Of a stretch of 12,814 nucleotides of DNA, positions 1-7,489 are shown one piece after another. Source of the stretch: a bacterium. GTDB taxonomy: Bacteria; Cyanobacteriota; Vampirovibrionia; Gastranaerophilales; Gastranaerophilaceae. A program made the position numbers and the translations under genes. The number at the start of each line of letters is the position of its first letter. Position 1 is the first letter of the stretch. The stretch spans positions 1-12,814 of the forward strand of contig SFZC01000053.1 of NCBI GenBank assembly GCA_004558955.1, in the 5' to 3' direction. The notes beneath the pieces are model-generated. The model was given only the letters and a program-made list of their open reading frames with translations, was not told where the DNA came from and searched no databases.

Positions 1-541
1 CGCATACCCCAAGAATCGGAATATGGGATACTTTTCCAATCATGTTGACAAAGAATGCACTGGATGCCAATGGTTTCATGACATCGCCCATCGTCTCAAT
101 TCCAAGGAATAACAAACCAAATGCGAAAATTGTCTGTCCGATATTTTTCACCTTTTCCTTTTTTGATACAAAAGAAATAAGAAATCCCGCAAAAATGAAC
201 AGATAAATATAATCCGTTATTTTAAATGCAATAATCTGCGCCGTCATGGTCGTACCGATATTGGCACCGAGAATAATGGAGATCGCCTGTGGCAGCGACA
301 TCAGTCCTGCGCTGACAAAGCCGATTGTCATAACCGTTGTTGCGCTGCTGCTCTGTAACACCGCTGTCGTCAAAGCACCTGCAAGTACACCAAGAATCGG
401 ATTTTTTGTAAGCAGGGCAAGGATTTTCTTCATCTTTTCCCCCGCTGCTTTCTGCAAGCACTCGCTCATCATATTCATGCCGTAAATAAAGATTGCCAGA
501 CCTCCGATCAGTCCGAAAATAATTTTCATCGTCTCGTTCAC
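1..541 (-). CDS. Na+/phosphate cotransporter family protein (NptA/PF02690 type), 3' end outside window
   Basis: Integral membrane protein expected to import phosphate with sodium. The frame is open from 541 to the window edge, giving about 180 residues. Hydrophobic segments alternate with short polar loops, and the family hallmark QSSSATT lies at residues 63-69, in the first of the family's two repeated QSSS units; the second unit would lie beyond the edge. The GTG at 541 is preferred as start because GGGGAGG sits 8 nt upstream; the in-frame ATG at 529 would be 20 nt from it. A PhoU-like C-terminal domain is common in this family but cannot be seen here. The upstream array of TTTACA half-sites (624-724) suggests control by phosphate starvation. 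Family assignment is confident; the transported ion is inferred from the family. Confidence 0.88.
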   Translation of the reverse strand, partial: MNETMKIIFGLIGGLAIFIYGMNMMSECLQKAAGEKMKKILALLTKNPILGVLAGALTTAVLQSSSATTVMTIGFVSAGLMSLPQAISIILGANIGTTMTAQIIAFKITDYIYLFIFAGFLISFVSKKEKVKNIGQTIFAFGLLFLGIETMGDVMKPLASSAFFVNMIGKVSHIPILGVC

Positions 542-572
542 TTATGGTTCCTCCCCATTTCTTTTCATAAAC

Positions 573-629
573 TTTACACTCCGTATACTTTTTTCTGAGA
601 TTGTAATAAGTTTATCATCGGAGTGTAAA
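573..629. repeat. Perfect 11-bp inverted repeat flanking the transporter promoter/leader
   Basis: TTTACACTCCG at 573-583 is repeated in inverted orientation as CGGAGTGTAAA at 619-629, with 35 bp between the arms. The outer part of each arm contains a TTTACA half-site, so the pair could be opposed regulator sites. Alternatively it could be a leader hairpin if transcription starts upstream of 629. Candidate -10 hexamers on the minus strand inside the spacer are TTACAA (near 605) and TATACG (near 584); neither is decisive. Confidence 0.5.
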
Positions 630-724
630 ATCAAACCATCCCAGAATGTAAACCCTGTGTAAAATTTCTGTAATGCTGTAAAATTACTGTAAAATTGCGT
701 AAAGTCTGTAAAATCCCTGTAAAT
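624..724 (-). promoter_or_regulatory. Pho-box-like array of phased TTTACA half-sites upstream of the phosphate transporter
   Basis: Read on the minus strand, TTTACA or a one-base variant occurs at plus-strand starts 718, 707, 698 (TTTACG), 688, 677, 669 (ATTACA), 658, 647 and 624. Intervals are 11, 9, 10, 11, 8, 11, 11 and 23 (about two turns). Extra copies lie at 758 and, in opposite orientation, at 573. The Bacillus PhoP box is TT(A/C/T)A(C/T)A repeated about every 11 bp, and the downstream gene is a phosphate transporter, so binding by a PhoP/PhoB-type regulator is a direct inference. The array also lies upstream of the divergent zinc-ribbon gene. Confidence 0.7.
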
Positions 725-756
725 CGGTATTTTCACGTTCCATGGCATGAAACCCA

Positions 757-785
757 TTGTAAAAATATTTCCACAATGCTAGAAT
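757..785 (+). promoter_or_regulatory. Sigma-A-type promoter with extended -10 for the zinc-ribbon/TPM operon
   Basis: TTGTAA (757-762), a 17-bp spacer, then TAGAAT (780-785) preceded by TGC, which makes an extended -10. It lies 42 bp before the ATG at 828. The -35 overlaps the outermost TTTACA-type site of the neighbouring array (758), so the same regulator might affect this promoter. Confidence 0.5.
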
Positions 786-827
786 AAAATAGTTACAAAG
801 GAAAATGTTTTGGAAAGGGAAAACACT

Positions 828-2249
828 ATGCTATCATGTCCAAACTGCGGAGGAAACCTCAAATTTGACATTCCTTCCCAGCAACTCTCATGCGAGCATT
901 GTCACACACTGTTTGATCCTTATGATTTTGACGGGAAAACAAGTGATGCCGAAGAATCAAAGACATTCGACGGAGATTACGAGGTCACGATCTTTACCTG
1001 TCCGCAGTGTGGCGGTGAAATCTTAAGTACCGACAATGCCGCAGCCGGTTTCTGCAGTTTCTGCGGAGCCTCCACGATTCTTTACAGCAGAATCAGTCAC
1101 GAAAAACGGCCCAATTATATTATTCCGTTCCAGAAGACAAAGGAACAGTGTAAGGAAGCGTACGCACGCCGTATGAAACATTCCATTTTTGCGCCAAAAG
1201 AACTCCGCGATCCTTCTTATATAGATAGTTTCCGCGGAATTTACATGCCTTACTGGGCATTTTATATCTCCCAGAAAGGTTCTCTCTCGCTCAATGGGAA
1301 AAAGACTTCCCGCTGCGGTGATTATATTATTACCGATCACTACGCACTTACCGGGGATCTGGATGCCTACTACAAAGGTCTTTCCTATGATGCCTCATCC
1401 TCTTTTGATGACAATATCAGTGAAGAACTGGCTCCTTATAATTTAAAAGGCATGAAAGCCTTTACCCCCGCCTATTTAAGCGGATTTTACGCGGACACTT
1501 CCGATGTGGATGCAAAAGTATATCAGGGCGATGCCGAATACACTGCATCTGCGGAAACAACCGAGCGTATTGCTTCTGACGGGACATTTGCCGGTTTTAC
1601 CATGGATACCATCCGTCCTGAACAGCTCCATACAAAAACAGAAACCATCGACAGTACCATGTTTCCGGTATGGTTTCTATCCTACCGCAAAAAAGACCGT
1701 GTCGCTTATGCAACGGTCAACGGACAGACCGGACTGGTCGTTGCGGATATCCCGATTGATCCGAAGCGTTATCTGCTCGGTTCGCTGCTTCTGGCAATTC
1801 CGATCTTTGCTCTTTTGGCATGGTCGGCATTTTTACAGCCCTCTTCCCTGGTAATGACTACCCTGCTTTTGTCACTGCTTTCCATCGGTGTCTATTGTTA
1901 CGAATGCGTTTCTATCCATCAAAAAGATACCGGGGCAAATGACCGGGGCAAAATGTTCATCCAATCGAAGAAAGCTTCTGCTGCAGACAAACCGAACCCC
2001 CCTGAAACCCAGCCGGAGCCAGCCGCAAAAACAAATCCGCTTGGCTGGATTCTCCCGCTTTGTGCTGCGGTACTTTCGTTTGGGGTATGGTTCCTGCATC
2101 CGGTATCGGATCTCTACTATTACGGAGCCGCAATTCTTTCCATGGCTGCCATCCTCGTGTCGTTCATCAGTATTATCCATGCGTATAATCTGTTGTCCAC
2201 CCGCCGGCTGCCACAATTTGACAAACAGGGAGGTGATGACCGTGCGTAA
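828..2249 (+). CDS. Zinc-ribbon membrane protein, paired with a TPM-domain protein
   Basis: Function unknown; 473 aa from the ATG at 828. Two CxxC...CxxC zinc ribbons are visible: C4/C7/C22/C25 and C58/C61/C76/C79. A long soluble middle part follows (about residues 90-310), rich in aromatic residues. Four predicted membrane helices are at about 314-334, 338-358, 404-423 and 429-452, with a polar Pro-rich linker between the second and third. The ATG at 828 has GGAAAGGG 8 nt upstream; a TTG at 810 is also open and has AAAGG 8 nt away, but would add six residues before the canonical 'CPNCGG' opening. The 3' end overlaps the next gene by 8 bp, implying translational coupling. Similar zinc-ribbon proteins are often found beside TPM proteins in Firmicutes; the biochemical role is not known to me. 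Confidence 0.8.
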   Translation: MLSCPNCGGNLKFDIPSQQLSCEHCHTLFDPYDFDGKTSDAEESKTFDGDYEVTIFTCPQCGGEILSTDNAAAGFCSFCGASTILYSRISHEKRPNYIIPFQKTKEQCKEAYARRMKHSIFAPKELRDPSYIDSFRGIYMPYWAFYISQKGSLSLNGKKTSRCGDYIITDHYALTGDLDAYYKGLSYDASSSFDDNISEELAPYNLKGMKAFTPAYLSGFYADTSDVDAKVYQGDAEYTASAETTERIASDGTFAGFTMDTIRPEQLHTKTETIDSTMFPVWFLSYRKKDRVAYATVNGQTGLVVADIPIDPKRYLLGSLLLAIPIFALLAWSAFLQPSSLVMTTLLLSLLSIGVYCYECVSIHQKDTGANDRGKMFIQSKKASAADKPNPPETQPEPAAKTNPLGWILPLCAAVLSFGVWFLHPVSDLYYYGAAILSMAAILVSFISIIHAYNLLSTRRLPQFDKQGGDDRA

Positions 2250-3027
2250 AATAAAACGTATCCTTACGGCATTTGTATTTTGTCTGATACTCTCCGCCAG
2301 CACCATACCGGTTTGTGCATCCGCAGTTTCCGCTTCCAATGAGGAAACCGGCTACGTTTATGTGCTGGATGATTCTGCGGATTTTCTGACAGACTCCCAG
2401 GAAAACAGTCTGCAAAAGCAGCTGTATGATCTGACCGCATACTGTAATGTGGCTTTTGTAACCACAACCGGACACAGTAAATCTTCCACCGAAGATTTTG
2501 CTGCAGATTATTTTGATGATGTCTTTGGTCCGCATTCCAACGGTACGATCTTCGTCATTGACCGCTGCCTGAATGAGATTTATCTCTACAGCGATGGACA
2601 GGCGCACAAAATCATCACCAATTCCCGCGCACGTTCAATTACCGATAACACTTATACCTACGCGCGCGATAAGGATTATTATACCTGTGCATACAAGGTC
2701 TTTGCCCAGATCGAAACGCTGATGCAGGGCAAACGAATTGCAGAACCGATGCGCTACCTCTGCAGTGCGCTGCTGGCCATTGTTGCTGCACTGTTTCTCA
2801 ATCTCTTTTTCGCGCTGTGGAGTTCACGTTCCCACAAGGCAGACCGCAGACAGGTGATGACCGGATTGTATGCACAGATGCAGATCAATAACCCGCGCAC
2901 ACAATTCATCCGCCAGTCGCGTACTTACAGTCCGGTATCTTCCGGCAGCAGCGGTGGTGGTCATTCCGGCGGCGGCGGTGGTGGCGGTGGCGGCCACTCC
3001 GGTGGTGGTGGCGGTCACAGTATATAA
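2242..3027 (+). CDS. TPM-domain protein with signal peptide, one membrane helix and a Gly-rich tail
   Basis: A 261-aa envelope protein. Signal peptide at about residues 1-28 (basic start, hydrophobic core, ending near CASA). A TPM domain follows (PF04536, the YgcG/TPM fold, about 38-155), recognised by VYVLDDSADFLT near its start and by the GTIFVIDR and EIYLYSDG strands. One membrane helix lies at about 172-193. After a basic juxtamembrane stretch, the tail (234-261) consists almost only of Gly with three His-Ser pairs, typical of this family. The GTG at 2242 is chosen because AGGGAGG lies 8 nt upstream; the ATG at 2236 is only 2 nt from it. The gene overlaps the zinc-ribbon gene by 8 bp, so the two proteins probably act together at the membrane. 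Some TPM domains have been called phosphatases or membrane-complex assembly factors; the role here is unknown. Confidence 0.82.
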   Translation: MRKIKRILTAFVFCLILSASTIPVCASAVSASNEETGYVYVLDDSADFLTDSQENSLQKQLYDLTAYCNVAFVTTTGHSKSSTEDFAADYFDDVFGPHSNGTIFVIDRCLNEIYLYSDGQAHKIITNSRARSITDNTYTYARDKDYYTCAYKVFAQIETLMQGKRIAEPMRYLCSALLAIVAALFLNLFFALWSSRSHKADRRQVMTGLYAQMQINNPRTQFIRQSRTYSPVSSGSSGGGHSGGGGGGGGGHSGGGGGHSI

Positions 3028-3035
3028 TCCTGTAG

Positions 3036-3120
3036 AAAATGCGCATTTGTGGTAAAACAGTGCTTTAAAAAATGCGCATTTGTGGTAAAATAACAATATA
3101 AAAAATGCGCATTTGTAGGA
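3036..3120 (+). repeat. Three 33-bp-spaced direct repeats with a palindromic core, leading into the ATPase gene
   Basis: AAAATGCGCATTTGTGGTAAAA occurs at 3036-3057 and 3069-3090. A third, diverged copy at 3102-3120 keeps AAAATGCGCATTTGT and then becomes AGGA, forming the ribosome binding site of the next gene. The spacing is exactly 33 bp, three helical turns. Each copy has the palindrome AATGCGCATT. In copies 1 and 2, TGGTAAAA resembles an extended -10; copy 2 reads TGGTAAAAT at 3083-3091. The repeats thus look like a promoter/operator array, possibly autoregulatory, but no regulator is identified. Confidence 0.7.
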
Positions 3121-3127
3121 GATGTTT

Positions 3128-4459
3128 ATGTTTAAGCGAAAAATATATGACAAGCTCTTAGCCTGGAAGCAGGAATCTGCAGGAAAAACAGCACTATTGA
3201 TAGAAGGAGCCCGTCGAATTGGGAAATCTACTGTTGTGGAAGAATTTGCGAAAAATGAATATGACAGTTATATTCTGATTGACTTTTCCACGGCATCCAA
3301 AAATGTCCGTGAACTTTTTGAAGATGTTTCCGATTTAAATTATCTGTTTTTACAATTACAATTTCAATACAGAACCGATCTGATAGAACGAAAATCACTG
3401 ATTATTTTTGATGAAGTACAACTTTGCCCACTGGCAAGGCAGGCAATTAAATCGCTGGTCAAAGATCATCGCTATGATTACATTGAAACAGGTTCCCTGA
3501 TTTCCATCAAAAAAAATGTGCAAAATATACTTATTCCAAGCGAAGAGCGAAAAATAAGTATGTTTCCGATGGATTATGAAGAGTTTTTATGGGCGCTAGG
3601 CGATACCACAACTCCGGTTCTTTTGCAAAAATTATTTACCGCTCAAAAACCGGCAGGCGAGAGCATGAATCGAAAACTCCTTCGGGATTTCCGTCTATAT
3701 ATGCTGGTTGGCGGAATGCCACAGGCTATAGATGAATATATCCAGACGAACAATTTTCGCAAAGTGGATGCTATAAAACGTGATATTTTAAGTTTATATG
3801 AGGATGATTTTAAGAAAATAGATGCAACCGGAAAACTCTCTCTTTTATTTGACTCCATTCCAGCACAGCTGAACAAAAATGCTTCCCGCTATCAGGTATC
3901 CAGCGTTCTCTCCAATGAAAGAGCTGACACAATTTTAGAACTGATTGCAGAACTGAAAGATTCCAAAACTGTTCTCGTATCCTATCATGCAAATGATCCA
4001 AATGCCGGCATGGCAACCAACAAAGATTTATCAAAATTCAAGTTGTTTCTCTGTGATACCGGATTATTTACGACTTTAATGTTCAAAGATAAGGATTTTA
4101 CAGAAAATATTATTTATGAAAAACTTTTAAACGACAAACTTGGAACGAATCTTGGATATCTGTATGAAAATGTCGTGGCACAACTTCTGCACTCCAATGG
4201 AAACGAGCTGTTTTACCATACATTTATGAACAAAACCTCACATCATAACTATGAGGTCGATTTTCTTCTTGCACAAAAAAATAAAGTTTGCCCGATAGAA
4301 GTAAAATCATCCGGTTATAAAACACATAAATCTCTGGATGCATTTTCACTGAAATATTCCGACCGTATTCTACAGAAATATCTGGTATACACCAAAGATT
4401 TCTGCAAAGACGGTGATATTATATGTCTTCCAATTTATATGGTTCCTTTTATACATTAA
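3128..4459 (+). CDS. AAA+ ATPase with C-terminal DUF4143 (PD-(D/E)xK-like) domain
   Basis: A 443-aa protein of the widespread 'ATP-binding protein, DUF4143' family (AAA_14 plus PF13635), common in accessory regions of Clostridia, Bacteroidetes and archaea and of unknown function. Walker A is GARRIGKST at 27-35, Walker B LIIFDEVQ with D95/E96, and YIETGSL shortly after is the sensor-1-like stretch. Near the C terminus, D378 followed by IEVKSS (E391, K393) has the spacing of a PD-(D/E)xK nuclease-like core. Start: ATG at 3128, with AGGAG 6 nt upstream; the ATG at 3122 directly abuts the Shine-Dalgarno site and is unlikely. It stands alone, faces the epipeptide cluster, and is less GC-rich than the genes to its left, consistent with being acquired. 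Length and motifs appear intact. Confidence 0.88.
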   Translation: MFKRKIYDKLLAWKQESAGKTALLIEGARRIGKSTVVEEFAKNEYDSYILIDFSTASKNVRELFEDVSDLNYLFLQLQFQYRTDLIERKSLIIFDEVQLCPLARQAIKSLVKDHRYDYIETGSLISIKKNVQNILIPSEERKISMFPMDYEEFLWALGDTTTPVLLQKLFTAQKPAGESMNRKLLRDFRLYMLVGGMPQAIDEYIQTNNFRKVDAIKRDILSLYEDDFKKIDATGKLSLLFDSIPAQLNKNASRYQVSSVLSNERADTILELIAELKDSKTVLVSYHANDPNAGMATNKDLSKFKLFLCDTGLFTTLMFKDKDFTENIIYEKLLNDKLGTNLGYLYENVVAQLLHSNGNELFYHTFMNKTSHHNYEVDFLLAQKNKVCPIEVKSSGYKTHKSLDAFSLKYSDRILQKYLVYTKDFCKDGDIICLPIYMVPFIH

Positions 4460-4463
4460 CAAA

Positions 4464-4493
4464 ACAAGGGCAGCTTCTCTATACTGCCCTTGT
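4464..4493. terminator. Bidirectional terminator between convergent ATPase and protease genes
   Basis: ACAAGGGCAG (4464-4473) pairs with CTGCCCTTGT (4484-4493) around a 10-nt loop. On the plus strand it is followed by TTGATATTATTTATTTTT; on the minus strand by TTTTGTT. It begins 4 bp after the ATPase stop codon and lies 15 bp beyond the end of the convergent epeP gene, so it can serve both. Confidence 0.8.
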
Positions 4494-4508
4494 TGATATT
4501 ATTTATTT

Positions 4509-5219
4509 TTAACAATTTGATATGTATGATAGCATACTTAATAAGATAAACATAATCGTTCCTCTTATAAAATCATCCATTTTTTCTTTTATCCTACCCA
4601 TTCCTTTATTTGTTTTCCCCCTAAAAGTTATGTATGCGTAATATCCATCGCTCTTTACTATCGGTATAAAATTAATTAATAAGTTTGATATAACCAAATA
4701 GCAATACGGCAATAACTTAGGATATAAATACATCACCCCTAAAACAAATAAACAATTAGTAAAGTTTCCCGCTAAATACACGGCTATACGTTTATATTTA
4801 GGCAACAAATAGCTATATGATGTATCTACATAAAAGGCTGGATATATAAACACAAATTTAAATCCTACTTTTATCTTGCTTTTATTATAAAAAAATTTCA
4901 AACAGAATATATGTCCAAGTTCATGAATAAATATATTCACTATTAAAATCAGTGTTGCCTGAATAAAATTCAAATTTATTAATGCATAATTACAATTTTT
5001 TAAATAAAGCCATATCGTTAATACTATAATAGAAATCATTAAAACCATATAAAAGAAATTATCTTGTATACTTTTAATCAAAATCATTTCCGCTTTATTA
5101 AATATTTCATTAAATTGTACATTACTCAATTTATAAAACTTATTATCATATGCTACAAAATAAATTTTGTTTTTTTCATCCTCAGAAATTATGTAATCAT
5201 TATATCTATATATTTTCAA
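4509..5219 (-). CDS. epeP: M50-family (site-2-protease-like) membrane metalloprotease of the epipeptide cluster
   Basis: A 236-aa membrane protein. It has the zinc-binding HELGH at residues 99-103 inside a hydrophobic segment and a second S2P-type motif NFIPIVKSDG at about 183-192, whose D191 is the expected third zinc ligand. Further hydrophobic segments lie at about 56-74, 145-166, 169-186 and 219-234. In B. subtilis the counterpart YydH/EpeP is thought to cut the leader from the epimerised peptide, and the same role is inferred here. Start: TTG at 5219, whose 5' end overlaps the epimerase gene by 14 bp. There is no good Shine-Dalgarno site (only GAAAG about 12 nt away), so expression probably depends on coupling to the upstream gene. 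It is the last gene of the operon and is followed by the terminator at 4464-4493. Confidence 0.82.
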   Translation of the reverse strand: MKIYRYNDYIISEDEKNKIYFVAYDNKFYKLSNVQFNEIFNKAEMILIKSIQDNFFYMVLMISIIVLTIWLYLKNCNYALINLNFIQATLILIVNIFIHELGHIFCLKFFYNKSKIKVGFKFVFIYPAFYVDTSYSYLLPKYKRIAVYLAGNFTNCLFVLGVMYLYPKLLPYCYLVISNLLINFIPIVKSDGYYAYITFRGKTNKGMGRIKEKMDDFIRGTIMFILLSMLSYISNC

Positions 5220-6141
5220 AATAATTTTTTTCTTTCAATAATTTTAGAAACCAATCATCGCAAAACAAAAACTCACATAATTCGCAGGTCGATGTTAATT
5301 TCAATGGATATTCAATATTATTATTATGTAAAAATTTTAAAAAAGGAGTAAATCCTTGTGTAAAAATTGTATATAAAACTTTATTATATTTAATATTATC
5401 CATAACATCAATCAATCTATTTTCCGCTAAATTACCCATTAGCAATATAGTATTCTCTATAACCTGTGAACAACAAGGATAAATTTCCAATCTTGGATTA
5501 ATTAAAATAGTTTTTCCTATAACACCTGCACATTTGGGTTCATGTTTCGTAAGATCAAATATTTTTAAAAACTGTGAATTCTTAAAAGATGTTTTTGCAG
5601 CTCCGGTTCTTATAGTCGGTTGATATGCAAAATTTGTTTTATATGCGTAGTTTCCCAGCTGATTGATAATATCTCCTGGTGATACACTATTTTGCAGAAA
5701 ACATCCTACAATTTCTGTATTTACCTCAAGATCGTCCGCAATTTCAATAATATTTAATATATTTTTTAATTGAATAAATTCACTATGAAATTCATCATAA
5801 CTAAAAGAAAGATTTTTTAATTTAGTTTTATATCTACTAATAAATTTTTTTGCCTTATCTTTATCACTTCCCCAAAATCCGTTTGTTTTAATTGTAAAAC
5901 CAACATTTCTTCCATAATCATAATTAAAAATGTATTCGATCAATTCCGGATATAACATGGGTTCTCCACCTGTAATTCCCACTACGTCAATCGTTTCACA
6001 TTCTTTAATATTATCTAAAATTAATTTTAGTTCTTCTTTAGATAATGTTTTACCAATTACTCTGCCTCTGGAATCACAACACATTTTGCATTTTGCATTA
6101 CAATTTTCTGTCAATAATATTCCGCATGAATTATATTCCAT
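5206..6141 (-). CDS. epeE: Radical SAM peptide epimerase (YydG/EpeE type)
   Basis: A 311-aa radical SAM enzyme; B. subtilis YydG is about the same size. The [4Fe-4S]-SAM motif C14xxxC18xxC21 is followed by GGEP at 58-61. The C-terminal part has C204, the adjacent pair C223-C224 and the cluster C286xxC289xxxxC294, fitting a second iron-sulfur cluster. In YydG a cysteine of such a pair (Cys223, from memory) donates the hydrogen atom that completes L-to-D inversion. Predicted reaction: Calpha hydrogen abstraction and inversion at selected residues in the core of the 48-aa peptide encoded at 7565-7711. The ATG at 6141 is preferred over one at 6192 because AAGGAG and GGGAG lie just upstream and residues before it would only translate epeB. 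It overlaps epeB by 11 bp. AT-rich like its neighbours. Confidence 0.87.
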   Translation of the reverse strand: MEYNSCGILLTENCNAKCKMCCDSRGRVIGKTLSKEELKLILDNIKECETIDVVGITGGEPMLYPELIEYIFNYDYGRNVGFTIKTNGFWGSDKDKAKKFISRYKTKLKNLSFSYDEFHSEFIQLKNILNIIEIADDLEVNTEIVGCFLQNSVSPGDIINQLGNYAYKTNFAYQPTIRTGAAKTSFKNSQFLKIFDLTKHEPKCAGVIGKTILINPRLEIYPCCSQVIENTILLMGNLAENRLIDVMDNIKYNKVLYTIFTQGFTPFLKFLHNNNIEYPLKLTSTCELCEFLFCDDWFLKLLKEKNYFENI

Positions 6142-6838
6142 TTTTCTCCCATCTCCTTCTAAAAATATAAACAATACAAAGAACAACTCCAAAAACTCCG
6201 ATTGAATATCCTATATTTTCTCCAATTGTTAAATATTTTGTATTCCCTGTATTAAAATATTTTCCCAATTTCAAATAAACGCTATTTGCAGCATCATAAC
6301 GTGCAAATAAACTTAAATGAGCATCTGCCGTAGCAACTATAATAGAAAACAGCCAATACCCAAAATTCACCATATAGCCAACCATCATGTTCTTAAACAA
6401 AAATCCCCATAATCCTTCCAGTAAAACCTGAAAACATATTACACTTTCAAAATACACGACCATTATCGGCAAATAGGAAAAATCCATATAGATAATACCT
6501 ACAATCAATAATCCTATAATGGTCGGAATACTGATACAAAAAAAATTAATTATTAACTTCTCAATAAAATATTGAAACCAATTATATCCCATAACTTTAT
6601 AGAATAAAATGTTTTTATTTTTGTAATCTCTGGAAAATGTCTGTATAATAAGCACTGGAAATATAAGCATTCCAAACTCGGTATAAACCGTATAAATACT
6701 ATTATATAATTCAGCAATTGTCGGATTTGTAATTTTATCAAGACTCGCCAATAAAATATAGCCTAGCCAAAAGCAGATTGCAGTCGTAATAAAGCAAAAA
6801 ATATAATATTTATTTTTTATAATTTTTCTAATCTCCAT
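6131..6838 (-). CDS. epeB: ABC transporter permease of the epipeptide cluster
   Basis: A 235-aa polytopic membrane protein with about six hydrophobic segments (roughly residues 14-32, 54-68, 90-118, 122-145, 150-172 and 205-226) and a short basic C terminus (RRRWEK). No extracytoplasmic domain is evident, as expected for a bacteriocin-type ABC-2-like permease. It starts 3 bp after the stop of the ATPase gene with AAGGG 10 nt from its ATG, and overlaps the epimerase start by 11 bp. By analogy with B. subtilis YydJ it should pair with the adjacent ATPase for export of, or self-protection from, the peptide. The sequence alone does not separate these two roles. The permease family is assigned by topology and context rather than by a diagnostic motif. 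Confidence 0.75.
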   Translation of the reverse strand: MEIRKIIKNKYYIFCFITTAICFWLGYILLASLDKITNPTIAELYNSIYTVYTEFGMLIFPVLIIQTFSRDYKNKNILFYKVMGYNWFQYFIEKLIINFFCISIPTIIGLLIVGIIYMDFSYLPIMVVYFESVICFQVLLEGLWGFLFKNMMVGYMVNFGYWLFSIIVATADAHLSLFARYDAANSVYLKLGKYFNTGNTKYLTIGENIGYSIGVFGVVLCIVYIFRRRWEKNGI

Positions 6839-6841
6839 ATT

Positions 6842-7471
6842 TCATTTTCCCTTTATATATCTATCTATTACTTCCTGTTTTGAAGAAATTTTCAACATAT
6901 TTCTTTCTGAAACATAATAATATTCTCCAGGCATATATTCTAAATCAGATAAATTATGTGTGATATTAATAATGACACCATCGAAAATTTTTAGGTACTC
7001 ATTAATAAAATTATAAAGATCTAAAGTACTGTTTTTATCCAGTGCAGTCGTAAATTCGTCTAATATAATTACGTCTACCTCTGCACTCAAAAAAACATAT
7101 AATTTTACTTTCTGTTTCTGTCCGTCACTCATTTTTTTAATTGCTAAATTATCTGGAATTAAATTCAATTTTAACAATTGATATATATTAGTCACTTTAT
7201 CATGTTTAAAGCGTTTTTTTAATAATTGCGTGATATCTCTAATTGAAAATTCTCCTGGAATATTGCTACTGCTCCCAATCAGAATTGCATTATGATTTCC
7301 AATTATTGTGCCCTCATGCTTCAGCATACCTACACAAGATTTTCCAAAACTTGACTTTCCGCATCCGTTATTTCCTAATATATGACTTATCATTCTATTT
7401 GCAAATAAAACATTTACATTTTCAAATAATATATTATTTTTTATTTTCAATCCGTAATTTTCAAGTTTCAC
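6842..7471 (-). CDS. epeA: ABC transporter ATPase of the epipeptide cluster
   Basis: A 209-aa nucleotide-binding domain. Walker A is GNNGCGKSS at 33-41, the signature is a variant MSDGQ (114-118) instead of LSGGQ, Walker B is VDVIILDE (132-139) followed by the D-loop ALD, and the H-loop histidine is H172. No clear Q-loop glutamine is visible between Walker A and the signature, where NAILIGSSS stands, so the ATPase may be divergent. The GTG at 7471 is chosen because AAGGAG lies 6 nt upstream; an ATG at 7489 is also open but has no Shine-Dalgarno site and would overlap the foot of the hairpin at 7490-7538. Counterpart of B. subtilis YydI. It follows the precursor gene and is separated from it by that hairpin, a usual arrangement for a RiPP operon. 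Confidence 0.85.
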   Translation of the reverse strand: MKLENYGLKIKNNILFENVNVLFANRMISHILGNNGCGKSSFGKSCVGMLKHEGTIIGNHNAILIGSSSNIPGEFSIRDITQLLKKRFKHDKVTNIYQLLKLNLIPDNLAIKKMSDGQKQKVKLYVFLSAEVDVIILDEFTTALDKNSTLDLYNFINEYLKIFDGVIINITHNLSDLEYMPGEYYYVSERNMLKISSKQEVIDRYIKGK

Positions 7472-7489
7472 TATGTACTCCTTATTCAT

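Noticed and set aside
3036..3120. CRISPR array
   Set aside because: Only three copies, an 11-12-bp 'spacer' that is far too short, and no cas genes.
5064..5351. Plus-strand ORF across epeP/epeE
   Set aside because: Low-complexity AT-driven shadow of two well-supported minus-strand genes.
6139..6192. Longer epimerase starting at 6192
   Set aside because: The extra 17 residues (MELFFVLFIFLEG...) only re-read the end of epeB. The ATG at 6141 has suitable purine-rich sites just upstream and gives the usual family length.
7487..7489. ATG at 7489 as start of the epeA ATPase
   Set aside because: No ribosome site upstream and it abuts the hairpin; the GTG at 7471 has AAGGAG 6 nt away.
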